From Acidobacteriaceae bacterium (lineage in GTDB: Bacteria > Acidobacteriota > Terriglobia > Terriglobales > Acidobacteriaceae), in NCBI GenBank assembly GCA_003132405.1, contig PKXQ01000138.1, forward strand, positions 88,379-152,378: DNA of 64,000 nucleotides. The letters are read 5' to 3'. Below, piece after piece: positions 25,769 through 33,753 of this stretch; the first letter of the stretch is position 1, and the number at the start of each line of letters is the position of its first letter. Under the pieces are notes generated by a model. It did not search any database. It was not told the origin of the DNA and saw only the letters and a list, made by a program, of their open reading frames with translations. The position numbers and the translations under genes are program-made.

Positions 25769-25916
25769 TCCTCTCTCAAAGTCTAGGGAACGGGAAGTAA
25801 CGAAGGTAGGTATCTGGCGGGCATGTACTGCGAGTGCCAGCGATCTTGACACGTGCAGTTTACGGGCGCGGATTTCCCGCTGGTTTCAGATTCTCAGCGT
25901 CTACCCTGACGCCTCG

Positions 25917-25948
25917 CACTGAGAACTGAGAACCGGGAAGTGAGAACA
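25917..25948. repeat. Heptamer element, CTGAGAA class
   Basis: CACTGAGAACTGAGAACC plus AAGTGAGAAC, period 7, in the gap between the UbiX-like gene and the candidate RNA. The remaining 25769-25916 contains nothing I can identify. Confidence 0.75.
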
Positions 25949-25985
25949 GTGCTATTGATTCTCGCGGTACGCCACCTCAGTGCTG

Positions 25986-26013
25986 TTGACTCAGCCCTCT
26001 CTTTTTTTGTAAT
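25986..26013 (+). promoter_or_regulatory. Sigma-70-type promoter of the candidate RNA
   Basis: TTGACT (25986-25991), 16-bp spacer, TGTAAT (26008-26013). The predicted transcript would begin near 26020 and lead directly into the strong ribosome-binding site of the 19-codon ORF. Confidence 0.55.
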
Positions 26014-26043
26014 CTGCGCTTACACCGGAAAGGAGGTGGTCGG

Positions 26044-26103
26044 ATGATAAGTTCTGATTCACATAGTAGAAATACCAGACCAGGTGAGGTGGCTGAGTCT
26101 TAG
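26044..26103 (+). CDS. 19-codon ORF (leader peptide candidate)
   Basis: MISSDSHSRNTRPGEVAES followed by TAG. GGAGG with a 7-nt gap to the ATG is among the best ribosome-binding sites in the window. The peptide is rich in Ser and Arg and lacks a hydrophobic core, so it is not a membrane peptide. No obvious attenuation run (repeated identical amino acids) is seen. It may regulate folding of the RNA by ribosome occupancy. Confidence 0.45.
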   Translation: MISSDSHSRNTRPGEVAES

Positions 26104-26280
26104 GGCGGTTGCTCTAAGCGGAGTTCTCGAGGAACCTTTGGTCGGGGAAATCGGGGACAATCTCTCGCAAACAATCCGTGAATTTGGGCTGATCCGCCGG
26201 TCACAAGTCGTGCCCGGCACCGGAACGAGCGAGGGGCCACGAGAGTGACCACCTCAGTCAATCCCAAACAGTCCACCGGC

Positions 26281-26318
26281 CAGCCCGCAGGCTGAAAAGC
26301 TTGCGGGCTGTTCTCTTT
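26281..26318 (+). terminator. Rho-independent terminator of the candidate RNA
   Basis: A 13-bp stem (CAGCCCGCAGGCT with AGCTTGCGGGCTG, including one G-T pair) closed by a GAAA tetraloop, followed by TTCTCTTT. Confidence 0.85.
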
Positions 26319-26368
26319 CCACGTGGCAGGTCATTGGGAAAAGCAAATTCCTTTGCCGTGTGCGAATC

Positions 26369-26692
26369 TCACTCCCGCTCGGACGGAGCGAAAAACACAA
26401 TCAATTCCAACTCTTCCCTTATATCGTAGAAGCGATGCTCCACCCGAGCCTCGACGAAAATCACCGAGCCTGCCCGCACCTCGTAATGTTCCGATCCATT
26501 CTGCATCCGCGCAACTCCGCGCACGACGTAGTACATCTCATCTTCGCGGTGGGGTTTCTGCGGATCAGTTCCGCCCTTGGGCAATGCATAAACGCCAGCA
26601 CTCATCGCCGGAACGCGCAAAAACTCGAAGTAAGCTTTGCCTTTTCTCGCACGTTGACGAGAGAGATCGTCGATGTGAAATAGCTGGGGCAT
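26369..26692 (-). CDS. Small cupin-domain protein
   Basis: A 107-aa single-domain cupin. The first motif gives KPHREDEMYYVVRGVARM (metal-type His/Glu), the second gives GSVIFVEARVEHRFYDI. Small cupins serve as isomerases, dioxygenases or sensors; this one lacks a DNA-binding part and the substrate is unknown. It is 42 bp downstream of the TetR gene on the same strand, so it may be under the same control. The gap contains a CTGAGAA heptamer element. Confidence 0.85.
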   Translation of the reverse strand: MPQLFHIDDLSRQRARKGKAYFEFLRVPAMSAGVYALPKGGTDPQKPHREDEMYYVVRGVARMQNGSEHYEVRAGSVIFVEARVEHRFYDIREELELIVFFAPSERE

Positions 26693-26693
26693 A

Positions 26694-26726
26694 CCGAGAA
26701 CTGAGAACCGGGAACTAAAAACTAAA
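26694..26726. repeat. Heptamer element, CTGAGAA/GGAACTAAAAACT class
   Basis: CCGAGAACTGAGAACCGGG plus AACTAAAAACTAAAA, period 7, between the cupin start and TetR stop on the minus strand. Confidence 0.7.
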
Positions 26727-26734
26727 ATTGCGCA

Positions 26735-27445
26735 CTACCCAATCGCGCCGCGAAAGAAAATATCCGTATACTGCTGCACGATCGCCTCTCCCGTCAGCGG
26801 CCCGTCCGGCTTGTACCACTGATAAATCCAGTTAATCATCCCGACCAGCGCCAGCGCGGCCGCGCGCGGCGTCACGGTCGATGGCGAATTAGGCTTGCGC
26901 TGGGCATCGCGCTGGGCGCTCCGCTGAACGTCAGCAATCAGGTGCTCGACAAAGTGCAGATAATCTTTCTTGCGCGCATTGATCTTGCGCCGCAGCGCCG
27001 GCGGCAGCGGATGGTTCTCGTGCAGCATCACCGTGATCTCGCGGTCTTCCGGACTGAGCACAACCTCTATGTGCAACCGGATCAGCGTGCGCAGCCGCGC
27101 TTCAGTCGCGTCGACATGGGTTACGTCAGCGCGAGCTCCGTCCATGCGGCCCGCCCCACCGCTCGCGGCCGCTCCCATTCCATCGATCCGTCGCACCACA
27201 TTAATCACCCGCGCCTCTGTGATATCCATGGCGTGCGACATGATGTGAAAAAGAATCTCGTCCTTCGACTGGAAGTGGTGATAGAGGCCGCCCTTCGACA
27301 ACTTGAGCGCCGCCGCCACATCGTTCATCGACGTGGCGTCGTATCCCTGTTGTTGAAACAGGCGCGCCGCCGTGCGCAGGATTTCCTGCCGAGGTTCCAG
27401 GCGGGGTTCGTGACGGGAATCAATCGCAGCTTCGCGAAGCATCAC
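26735..27445 (-). CDS. TetR/AcrR-family transcriptional regulator
   Basis: A 236-aa repressor with the TetR helix-turn-helix near residues 24-70 (EILRTAARLFQQQGYDATSM, AAALKLSKGGLYHHFQSKDE). The C-terminal ligand domain includes VLSPEDREITVMLHENHPLP and WIYQWYKPDGPL, a pattern seen in regulators of acyl-CoA or fatty-acid metabolism. A loop rich in Gly/Ala/Asp (GMGAAASGGAGRMDGARA) interrupts helix 4-5. A TetR-like palindrome lies 1.4 kb away over the ilvC promoter and could be its operator, but this is untested. Confidence 0.92.
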   Translation of the reverse strand: MMLREAAIDSRHEPRLEPRQEILRTAARLFQQQGYDATSMNDVAAALKLSKGGLYHHFQSKDEILFHIMSHAMDITEARVINVVRRIDGMGAAASGGAGRMDGARADVTHVDATEARLRTLIRLHIEVVLSPEDREITVMLHENHPLPPALRRKINARKKDYLHFVEHLIADVQRSAQRDAQRKPNSPSTVTPRAAALALVGMINWIYQWYKPDGPLTGEAIVQQYTDIFFRGAIG

Positions 27446-27463
27446 AGAGATGGTATCGCGGAA

Positions 27464-28423
27464 TCAGCGTTTCGCTCCACTATCGTGGCCCCACGAAATG
27501 TTTATTCGTCGGACGTTCCGGTGTTTGGCAGACGGCGTGTTGCCAAGCTTTGCCGCACCCGCAGCCAACGCGTCATCAATCGCCGTGACGTTGCGGACTG
27601 GCTCGGAAGAGGAGTCGACTCCCGCGCCAAGGCGCAGAACTCTGCACCCGATCTCTTTCGTGCCGATCACAGGAACACTTCGAAGCTCAGCTTTGAGCGC
27701 CGGATGCCGGTGTAGAACGTGCCGCACGAACGCCGCCCGCTTGGGCCCTTCATGGAAGCGTCCAGCTTCCCAAATATCAAAGCGGACTTTCTGTAATTCA
27801 TCTTTGTGCTCGAAACTCCGAGAGCCAGCAACGTGGCTCTGCAACAGCTCAATCCGCGAACAGGCGCGTTCGACCATGCGCGACAGCTCACGACCGAAGT
27901 GCGGCGCGCGATCATGGCGCAGCCGCTCTTTTGCTTTTTCCGCCGAAAACCATGTAGGGTTGCGATTCGCCTCCTGCGGCGCCTCCCGCCGAGTTACTTC
28001 GCAAAGATAAGCAGCGACGGCGGCATCGGAAATACCCGCGTCGGGCGCACGGCGAAAGTAGCGCGCGAACGGAATTTCCTCGATTCGGCCGTGCACACCT
28101 GCTTCTTCCAAAGCCTCGAGAGCAGCGGATTGCGCGAGCGTCAGTCCTGGCTCGACGCCGCCTTTCGGAAAAATCCAGCGCCCACCGCGCGTCTGCACCA
28201 GAAGAAATTCAACCCCGCGCCGCCCGATCCGATAACAAACTGCTGCCACCTGTTGCCGGGTTCTCTGCCGCCGCGACGTCCCCGAGACTTTTGCCGATGA
28301 ACCCGATCCCATGGCATCAGAGTGCGCGATGCCTCCGCTTCTGCCTAGAGCAAAGCTTGGTTCGCGCGGAGTTGATTCGCGACGCCCGCTGGGAATCTGT
28401 CTACGTACTTGTGCGAACACCAT
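27464..28423 (-). CDS. Nudix hydrolase with degenerate Nudix box
   Basis: The Nudix fold begins at RQQVAAVCYRIGRRGVEFLLVQTRGGRWIFPKGGVEPG. The Nudix box reads GGVEPGLTLAQSAALEALEEAG; the catalytic E-x-x-E-E is kept but the canonical first Glu and the Arg are both Leu. Residues past about 250 form an extension with no known domain. The long track start (28630) would overlap the divergent zinc-ribbon gene, so I use the ATG at 28423; an ATG at 28312 is also possible. It precedes tetR by 18 bp on the same strand. Confidence 0.8.
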   Translation of the reverse strand: MVFAQVRRQIPSGRRESTPREPSFALGRSGGIAHSDAMGSGSSAKVSGTSRRQRTRQQVAAVCYRIGRRGVEFLLVQTRGGRWIFPKGGVEPGLTLAQSAALEALEEAGVHGRIEEIPFARYFRRAPDAGISDAAVAAYLCEVTRREAPQEANRNPTWFSAEKAKERLRHDRAPHFGRELSRMVERACSRIELLQSHVAGSRSFEHKDELQKVRFDIWEAGRFHEGPKRAAFVRHVLHRHPALKAELRSVPVIGTKEIGCRVLRLGAGVDSSSEPVRNVTAIDDALAAGAAKLGNTPSAKHRNVRRINISWGHDSGAKR

Positions 28424-28476
28424 CGTTTCCGAGAAAGTAGCGTGAGCGAATACCGCATCGGTGTAGGACGAGAATT

Positions 28477-28827
28477 TTGGACAGCTTATATTGCCTTCGT
28501 TGCAGCCGAGAACTCGAAGCCGGACAAAAATCCGTCGCCGTCTATCTCTTCGCGCAGACGGTAGGAGTAAGGCCACGCCAGAAATCCGCCGCGCAGCGCA
28601 TCTGCTTCTGTCCGCAGTGCTCGGTTTCATTGGCGATGGGACCCGCGCCCGAGGGCGCCCTCAACCTCGCCGCCTGGCAAATGATTCGCGACATTGTAGG
28701 CGCCGATCCCGCGCTCACCGAGGCTGCGTGGGAGAGCCTGCATGGAGTTGAAGAAAGCTTACTGCCCGCCACCGGCACCGGCGGTAGCGCGCATCCCGCG
28801 CGTGCCGGGGCCTATTTCGAGTTTTGA
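28477..28827 (+). CDS. Small zinc-ribbon-like hypothetical protein
   Basis: A 116-aa protein with a four-Cys zinc ribbon: CLRC near residue 6 and CFCPQC near residue 44. The rest is Ala/Gly/Glu-rich without a recognised domain. It starts with TTG and diverges from the Nudix gene. Such proteins may bind nucleic acids or act as rubredoxin-like metal sites. The TTG and lack of a clear Shine-Dalgarno sequence keep confidence moderate. Confidence 0.65.
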   Translation: MDSLYCLRCSRELEAGQKSVAVYLFAQTVGVRPRQKSAAQRICFCPQCSVSLAMGPAPEGALNLAAWQMIRDIVGADPALTEAAWESLHGVEESLLPATGTGGSAHPARAGAYFEF

Positions 28828-28874
28828 TAGAAAAGCGCGGTTCGACGTCTACGTCTGCTCAATGGTTGGCGTGG

Positions 28875-28903
28875 TTGACACAGTGGGTTGACCTGCGTAG
28901 CAT
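28875..28903 (+). promoter_or_regulatory. ilvC promoter
   Basis: TTGACA (28875-28880), 17-bp spacer, TAGCAT (28898-28903). The predicted start site, near 28910, coincides with the palindrome below. Confidence 0.55.
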
Positions 28904-28907
28904 TTCT

Positions 28908-28931
28908 GAAACCGACTGATCGGTCGGTTTC
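28908..28931. promoter_or_regulatory. TetR-type operator palindrome at ilvC
   Basis: GAAACCGAC-TGATCG-GTCGGTTTC is a 9-bp perfect inverted repeat placed exactly at the predicted transcription start. TetR-family operators are often ACCGACC-GGTCGGT-like, so a repressor site is the simplest reading. A transcript hairpin is the alternative. Confidence 0.55.
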
Positions 28932-29019
28932 TGGCCTGCAACACACTATTAATTCCAGCCAGTGCAGTTACTAACTTAGTTAATAACGAAATCGTTAGCT
29001 TTCAACAAAGGAGTTTTTC

Positions 29020-30069
29020 GTGGCCACAGTCTTCTATCAAAACGATGCCAATCCTGCTGCGTTGCAGGACAAAACGATTGCCGTCTTCGGCTATGGATCG
29101 CAGGGACACGCGCAGGCGCAGAATCTGCGTGACAGCGGATACGACGTCATCATCGGACTCGATCCCCAGCGCGGCTCCGCCAAGCAGGCGCGTGCTGACG
29201 GCATGACGGTCGTCGCTCCAGCCGAAGCCGCCAAGCGCGCCGACTGGATTCAGATTCTCACGCCCGACGAGACCCAGGCCGAGTTCTACGAATCGTCAAT
29301 CAAACCGCATCTGCGCAAGGGAAAGATTCTGGGCTTCTCGCATGGCTTCTCGATTCACTTCAAGACCATCAAGCCTCCGAAAGATGTTGACGTAGTCATG
29401 ATCGCGCCCAAGAGTCCAGGGCATTTGCTGCGCCGCGTCTATGCGCAGGGCGGCGGCGTTCCTTCGCTTCTCGCCATTCATCAGGATGCCAGTGGGCGCG
29501 CGCATGAATTCGCGTTGAGCTATGCGCACGGCATCGGCTCAACCCGCGCTGGCGTGTTGCAGACGACCTTCAAAGAAGAAACCGAGAGCGACCTCTTCGG
29601 CGAACAAGCCGTTCTCTGCGGCGGCCTCACTTCGCTGATGCAGAAAGGATTCGAGACGCTGGTGGCCGCTGGCTACGCTCCCGAGATCGCTTACTTCGAG
29701 TGTGTGCATGAGGTGAAACTGATCGTCGATCTGATCTACGAAGGTGGCCTGAGCCGCATGCGCTACTCGATCTCGAACACCGCCGAGTACGGCGACCTCA
29801 CCCGCGGCGAGATGGTCGTGGGAGATGAAACGCGCAAGGCGATGAAGAAAGTGCTGAAGCAAATCCAGAGCGGAAAGTTCGCCGAGGAGTGGATCAAAGA
29901 AAATAAAAAAGGCGGTAAAAAGTTTGCCAAACTGCGCGAAGCAGCAAAGCAGCATCCGATTGAGAAAGTAGGAGAACAGCTGCGCGCGATGATGTCATGG
30001 CTGCCAACCGACAAGAAGAAGAGCACCGAAGCAGCCAAGCCCACAGGACCGAAAGTGGTGAATGCATAA
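29020..30069 (+). CDS. ilvC: Ketol-acid reductoisomerase
   Basis: Converts acetolactate or acetohydroxybutyrate to the dihydroxy acids in valine, leucine and isoleucine synthesis with NADPH and Mg. It is a class I (short) KARI of 349 aa: Rossmann motif [20 protein letters not shown] and catalytic [17 protein letters not shown]. The C-terminal 30 residues are Lys-rich and non-conserved. The start is GTG with AAAGGAG upstream. ilvD follows 61 bp downstream; ilvB/N are not in the window. Confidence 0.97.
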   Translation: MATVFYQNDANPAALQDKTIAVFGYGSQGHAQAQNLRDSGYDVIIGLDPQRGSAKQARADGMTVVAPAEAAKRADWIQILTPDETQAEFYESSIKPHLRKGKILGFSHGFSIHFKTIKPPKDVDVVMIAPKSPGHLLRRVYAQGGGVPSLLAIHQDASGRAHEFALSYAHGIGSTRAGVLQTTFKEETESDLFGEQAVLCGGLTSLMQKGFETLVAAGYAPEIAYFECVHEVKLIVDLIYEGGLSRMRYSISNTAEYGDLTRGEMVVGDETRKAMKKVLKQIQSGKFAEEWIKENKKGGKKFAKLREAAKQHPIEKVGEQLRAMMSWLPTDKKKSTEAAKPTGPKVVNA

Positions 30070-30073
30070 CGCT

Positions 30074-30120
30074 GTTGGCTCTTAGCTCTTAGCTAAAAGC
30101 CAAAGGCCAAGAGCCAAGAG
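30074..30120. repeat. Heptamer element, GGCTCTT/AAGAGCC class, between ilvC and ilvD
   Basis: GGCTCTTAGCTCTTAGCT is followed by AAAAGCCAAAGGCCAAGAGC, period 7, forming inverted arms. It occupies almost the whole intercistronic gap, so the operon RNA would carry a hairpin here. Confidence 0.85.
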
Positions 30121-30130
30121 CGCCTTTCTC

Positions 30131-31810
30131 ATGGACCTCAAACATCGCAGTCGCTACATCACGGACGGGCGCGACCAGGCTCCGGCACGCGCCATGTACA
30201 AAGCCATCGGCTTTACCGACGCCGACCTGGCGAAGCCGCTGATCGCCGTCGCCAATACCTGGATCGAAACCATGCCCTGCAACTTCCACCTGCGCCGCCT
30301 TTCGGCGAAGGTGAAAGAAGGCATTCGCGCCGCCGGCGGCACGCCCATGGAGTTCAATACCATCGCCATCTCCGACGGCGAGACCATGGGCACCGAAGGC
30401 ATGAAGGCGTCGCTCGTGAGCCGCGAGGTGATTGCCGACTCGATCGAGTTAGTCTGTCGCGGACAGCTCTTCGACGCAGCGGTGTGCATTGTCGGTTGCG
30501 ATAAGACGATTCCCGCCGCTGCGATGGCGCTAGCACGCATGAACCTTCCCGGCCTCGTACTCTACGGAGGAACGATCGCTCCCGGAAAATATCAAGGCAA
30601 AGACGTAACGATTCAGGACGTCTTCGAAGCTGTGGGCGCAAATGCTGCAGGCAAGATGAGCGATGCCGATCTCCTCGCACTAGAGAACGTCGCGTGCCCC
30701 GGAGCGGGCGCCTGCGGCGGCCAGTACACGGCAAATACTATGTCGACGGTGATGGAACTCATTGGCCTTTCGCCAATGGGCTTCAACAGCATTCCGGCCA
30801 TGGACCCGCGCAAGGACGAAGCAGCCTTCCGCTGCGGCGAAGTGGTGATGGATGTTCTGACAAAAAATATTCGTCCCAGCGACATTCTTACGCACGCGGC
30901 ATTCGAGAATGCCATCGCAGGAGTAGCTGCCACCGGCGGCTCGACCAATGCGGTTCTACATTTATTAGCAATCTCGCGAGAAATGGGATTGCCGCTCGAC
31001 ATCGACGACTTCCAGCGCGTCAGCGAACGCACTCCACTGCTTGCCGATCTCAAGCCATCGGGGAAGTATGTAGCGGCAGACGTGGACGCGGCGGGAGGCA
31101 TTCCATTAATCGCCAAGCGCCTCCTCGACGGCAAATACGTAAACGGCTCGGCAATGACCGTGACGGGCAAGACCTTTGCTGAAGAGGCGAACGCGGCGAA
31201 AGAGACGGCGGGGCAGATGGTGATCGCTCCGTTGAGCAAGCCGCTGAAGGCGACGGGCGGCTTGGTGATCTTAAAAGGCAATCTGGCCCCCGGCGGCGGA
31301 GTGGTGAAGATGAGTGGGCATGAGCGGAGTTCGCAAACCGGGCCGGCGCGCGTCTTCGATTCGGAAGAAGCGGCGATGCAGGCCGTCACCAGCAAGCAGA
31401 TCAAGGCCGGAGACGTAGTCGTGATCCGCTACGAAGGGCCGAAGGGCGGACCGGGGATGCGCGAGATGCTGAGTGTGACAGCAGCCATCGTCGGCGAAGG
31501 CTTGGGCGAAAGTGTCGCGCTGATTACCGACGGCCGCTTCAGCGGAGCAACCCGCGGTCTGATGGTCGGCCATGTCGCTCCGGAAGCTGCCCTGGGTGGC
31601 CCAATCGCTGCCATCCGCGAAGGCGACAAGATCACCATCGATACCAAGACCAGGAAGCTGGAACTGGAAATCTCCGACGCCGAGATCACGCGGCGGATGG
31701 CGGAATGGAAAGCCCCAGCCCCCCGGTATAAGACCGGAGTCTTCGCCAAGTACGCGGCGCTGGTAAGGTCGGCAGCAGAAGGCGCTATCACTACTCCGAG
31801 AATTACTTAG
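30131..31810 (+). CDS. ilvD: Dihydroxy-acid dehydratase
   Basis: Dehydrates 2,3-dihydroxy acids to 2-keto acids in branched-chain amino acid synthesis. The 559-aa protein shows the cluster-binding motifs [15 protein letters not shown] and [17 protein letters not shown], plus [21 protein letters not shown]. It is immediately downstream of ilvC and probably shares its promoter and the palindromic site. Confidence 0.97.
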   Translation: MDLKHRSRYITDGRDQAPARAMYKAIGFTDADLAKPLIAVANTWIETMPCNFHLRRLSAKVKEGIRAAGGTPMEFNTIAISDGETMGTEGMKASLVSREVIADSIELVCRGQLFDAAVCIVGCDKTIPAAAMALARMNLPGLVLYGGTIAPGKYQGKDVTIQDVFEAVGANAAGKMSDADLLALENVACPGAGACGGQYTANTMSTVMELIGLSPMGFNSIPAMDPRKDEAAFRCGEVVMDVLTKNIRPSDILTHAAFENAIAGVAATGGSTNAVLHLLAISREMGLPLDIDDFQRVSERTPLLADLKPSGKYVAADVDAAGGIPLIAKRLLDGKYVNGSAMTVTGKTFAEEANAAKETAGQMVIAPLSKPLKATGGLVILKGNLAPGGGVVKMSGHERSSQTGPARVFDSEEAAMQAVTSKQIKAGDVVVIRYEGPKGGPGMREMLSVTAAIVGEGLGESVALITDGRFSGATRGLMVGHVAPEAALGGPIAAIREGDKITIDTKTRKLELEISDAEITRRMAEWKAPAPRYKTGVFAKYAALVRSAAEGAITTPRIT

Positions 31811-32165
31811 GGACTCAACCGTCCGCAAAAGACGCGGAAGGATGGCGCACCTGGCGCTACTTCAAAAAGCGAACAATTTGCGATAATGTTCCACGTGGAC
31901 ATTTGTACTGTCCATATTGTACGTATCATTATATACATATAACGAACATTCGGAATTGCCAGGCATCGGGATGACTCAGTCCCTGTCACCAACGGATATC
32001 GGAGGTCGGTAAAATTATCTCCTCGCCTCGGTTAGAAAAAGTTGCTGGTTTGCAGGGAACCAACTGGTATGATGACCTTCCATAAAAGCAGATGGTTGTC
32101 TTTCTGAAATTGAGTCTTCGGCCAACCAAAGAGTAGTTGTCTTTATTCGGCCACTGGGGGATACA
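31811..32165. other. Intergenic region with degenerate parS-like sequence
   Basis: No gene-like ORF. TGTTCCACGTGGACAT at 31887-31902 matches the parS-like 16-mer at 38565 in 13 of 16 positions. An AT-rich stretch (31905-31950) follows. A TTG start with GGGGG upstream at the right edge belongs to the M20-like gene. Confidence 0.5.
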
Positions 32166-33689
32166 TTGATTGACTCGATCCACAACGCTTTCAATCGTCG
32201 GGAGTTCATCCACGGCGCGCTTGCTGGAGCCGCCTTTGCCGCATTGCCAACCTCTGTTTTCGCTTTCGACAATTCCGACCTGCAATCGGTGCTGAGCCAA
32301 ATACCGAAGATGCATGACGAGAACGTGAAGCGTCTGCAGGACTGGATCGCTTTGCCCTCGATCGCGGCCGAGAACCGCAACTATCCGCAGGGCCCTGACT
32401 ATATGGCGCAACTCGCTCGCGACGCCGGATTCGCGAACGTAGAAATTATGCCAACATCGGGCAAGCCTGGGGTCTTCGGCATCCTTGACGCAGGGGCGGC
32501 AACCACCGTCGGCATTTATTTTATGTACGACGTCAAACAGTTCGATCCGTCGGAGTGGTCTTCGCCTCCGCTTGAAGGGCGGATCGTCGACAAGGAGGGG
32601 TTGGGCAGGATCTGCGTCGGTCGCGGCGCGGTGAACCAGAAGGGCCCGGAAACTGCTTTTCTGGGCGCTCTTCATGCCTTCAAGGCAGCGGGGAAAAAGT
32701 TGCCTGTAAATCTTGTGCTCGTGTGTGAAGGGGAAGAAGAGATTGGCTCAACCCACTTTCCGGAGGTCGTCCGCCAACCCAAGGTGACCGCTGCGTTGAA
32801 GAAATGCATGGGTGTGTTCATGCCGGAAGCGGGTCAGGATCCGGATGGGGGCGTAGAGATAACGCTCGGCGCCAAGGGCGTTGTGGAACTCGAACTGGTT
32901 TCGAGTGGAGAGCGGTGGGGACGGGGACCCAAGCATGACGTTCATTCCAGCCTTGAGGCACAAGTCGACAGTCCCTCGTGGCACTTGGTGCAAGCGCTCA
33001 ACACTCTGATTGAGGCCGACGGACACACGCCTGCGGTGACGGGATTTTTTGACAAGGTCAAGCCTCTTACTCCGGCACAGAGGAAGATGATTCAGGATGT
33101 CGCCGCTCGCCGCAGTGAAGCCACAGTGAAGCAGCAGCTTGGCGTCGAACATTGGGTGCATGACACAAACTGGCTTGACTCGCTCGTGCTGCTCGAATCC
33201 AAGCCGACGATCAACATAGAGGGGCTGGTCGGGGGCTACACAGGACCCGGTGGAAAAACAGTTCTGCCGCATCGCGCAGTTGCGAAGATTGACATGCGGC
33301 TGGTGCCCGACATGACGGCTGCGGGGACGCTGGCACTTCTCAAAGATCATCTGGCGAAACACGGCTTCGGCGATATAGAAGTCAATATGAGTGGCGGCTA
33401 CGATCCGACACAGACCTCGCCGGATACGAAGCTCATCCAGGCGCAAGTCGTGACTTATCGCAAGCTGGGTTTGGATCCCGCGCTGTGGCCTCGATCGGCT
33501 GGCTCCTGGCCGGGATACATCTTCACTTCCGAACCTCTCAATCTTCCCGCCGGACATTTTGGATTGGGGCACGGGACCGGCGCGCATGCCCCGAATGAGT
33601 ACTATCTGGTCGATTCCACCAACGCAAAGGTTGCGGGGATTGATGGGGCTGTGCGCTCCTTCGTAGAGTATCTCTACGCGTTGGCATAA
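32166..33689 (+). CDS. M20-family peptidase homologue with altered metal site, Tat signal
   Basis: A 507-aa exported protein. The N-terminus has a twin-arginine signal (NRREFIHGALAGAAF). The M20 fold is clear: YDVKQFDPSEW, VGRGAVNQKGPETAFL, VCEGEEEIGS and a late GHGTGAHAPNEYYLVD. In related dipeptidases these read GHxDVQP and GRGSTDDKGP; here the first His ligand is Met (M120), and the bridging Asp becomes Asn (N157) with Gln next to it. Asp122, the Glu pair and the late His remain. It starts with TTG. Catalysis by the usual two-metal route is doubtful; the group may have a different activity. Confidence 0.85.
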   Translation: MIDSIHNAFNRREFIHGALAGAAFAALPTSVFAFDNSDLQSVLSQIPKMHDENVKRLQDWIALPSIAAENRNYPQGPDYMAQLARDAGFANVEIMPTSGKPGVFGILDAGAATTVGIYFMYDVKQFDPSEWSSPPLEGRIVDKEGLGRICVGRGAVNQKGPETAFLGALHAFKAAGKKLPVNLVLVCEGEEEIGSTHFPEVVRQPKVTAALKKCMGVFMPEAGQDPDGGVEITLGAKGVVELELVSSGERWGRGPKHDVHSSLEAQVDSPSWHLVQALNTLIEADGHTPAVTGFFDKVKPLTPAQRKMIQDVAARRSEATVKQQLGVEHWVHDTNWLDSLVLLESKPTINIEGLVGGYTGPGGKTVLPHRAVAKIDMRLVPDMTAAGTLALLKDHLAKHGFGDIEVNMSGGYDPTQTSPDTKLIQAQVVTYRKLGLDPALWPRSAGSWPGYIFTSEPLNLPAGHFGLGHGTGAHAPNEYYLVDSTNAKVAGIDGAVRSFVEYLYALA

Positions 33690-33753
33690 AAAGCCCGTTA
33701 TATGAAGCGACCCGACAGCCAAGTTTTTCTAATTCTGAATTTTTTTTTATCTC

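Larger units (their letters stand above)
26018..26325 (+). ncRNA. Candidate structured RNA / leader transcript with 19-codon ORF
   Basis: About 300 nt bounded by a promoter and a strong terminator, in a gap with no ordinary gene. The Shine-Dalgarno stretch GAGGTGGTC (26033-26041) is exactly complementary to GACCACCTC (26247-26255), and a second GAGGTGG at 26086 competes for the same site. Internal helices: CTTAG/CTAAG (26099, 26114) around the stop codon, and a hairpin GGTCAC/GTGACC (26199, 26245) extended by TCGTG/CACGA. It does not match tmRNA, RNase P or SRP RNA landmarks that I know. It may belong to an acidobacterial RNA motif already in Rfam, which I cannot check. Confidence 0.55.

Noticed and set aside
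26083-26140. tRNA-Ser/Leu-like start (GGTGAGGTGGCTGAGTC) within the candidate RNA
   Set aside because: No T-arm GGTTCGA or acceptor partner follows; resemblance is limited to the D-arm.
26316-26331. CACGTG-centred palindrome as another parS
   Set aside because: Only the 8-bp core CCACGTGG matches; flanks differ from the consensus.
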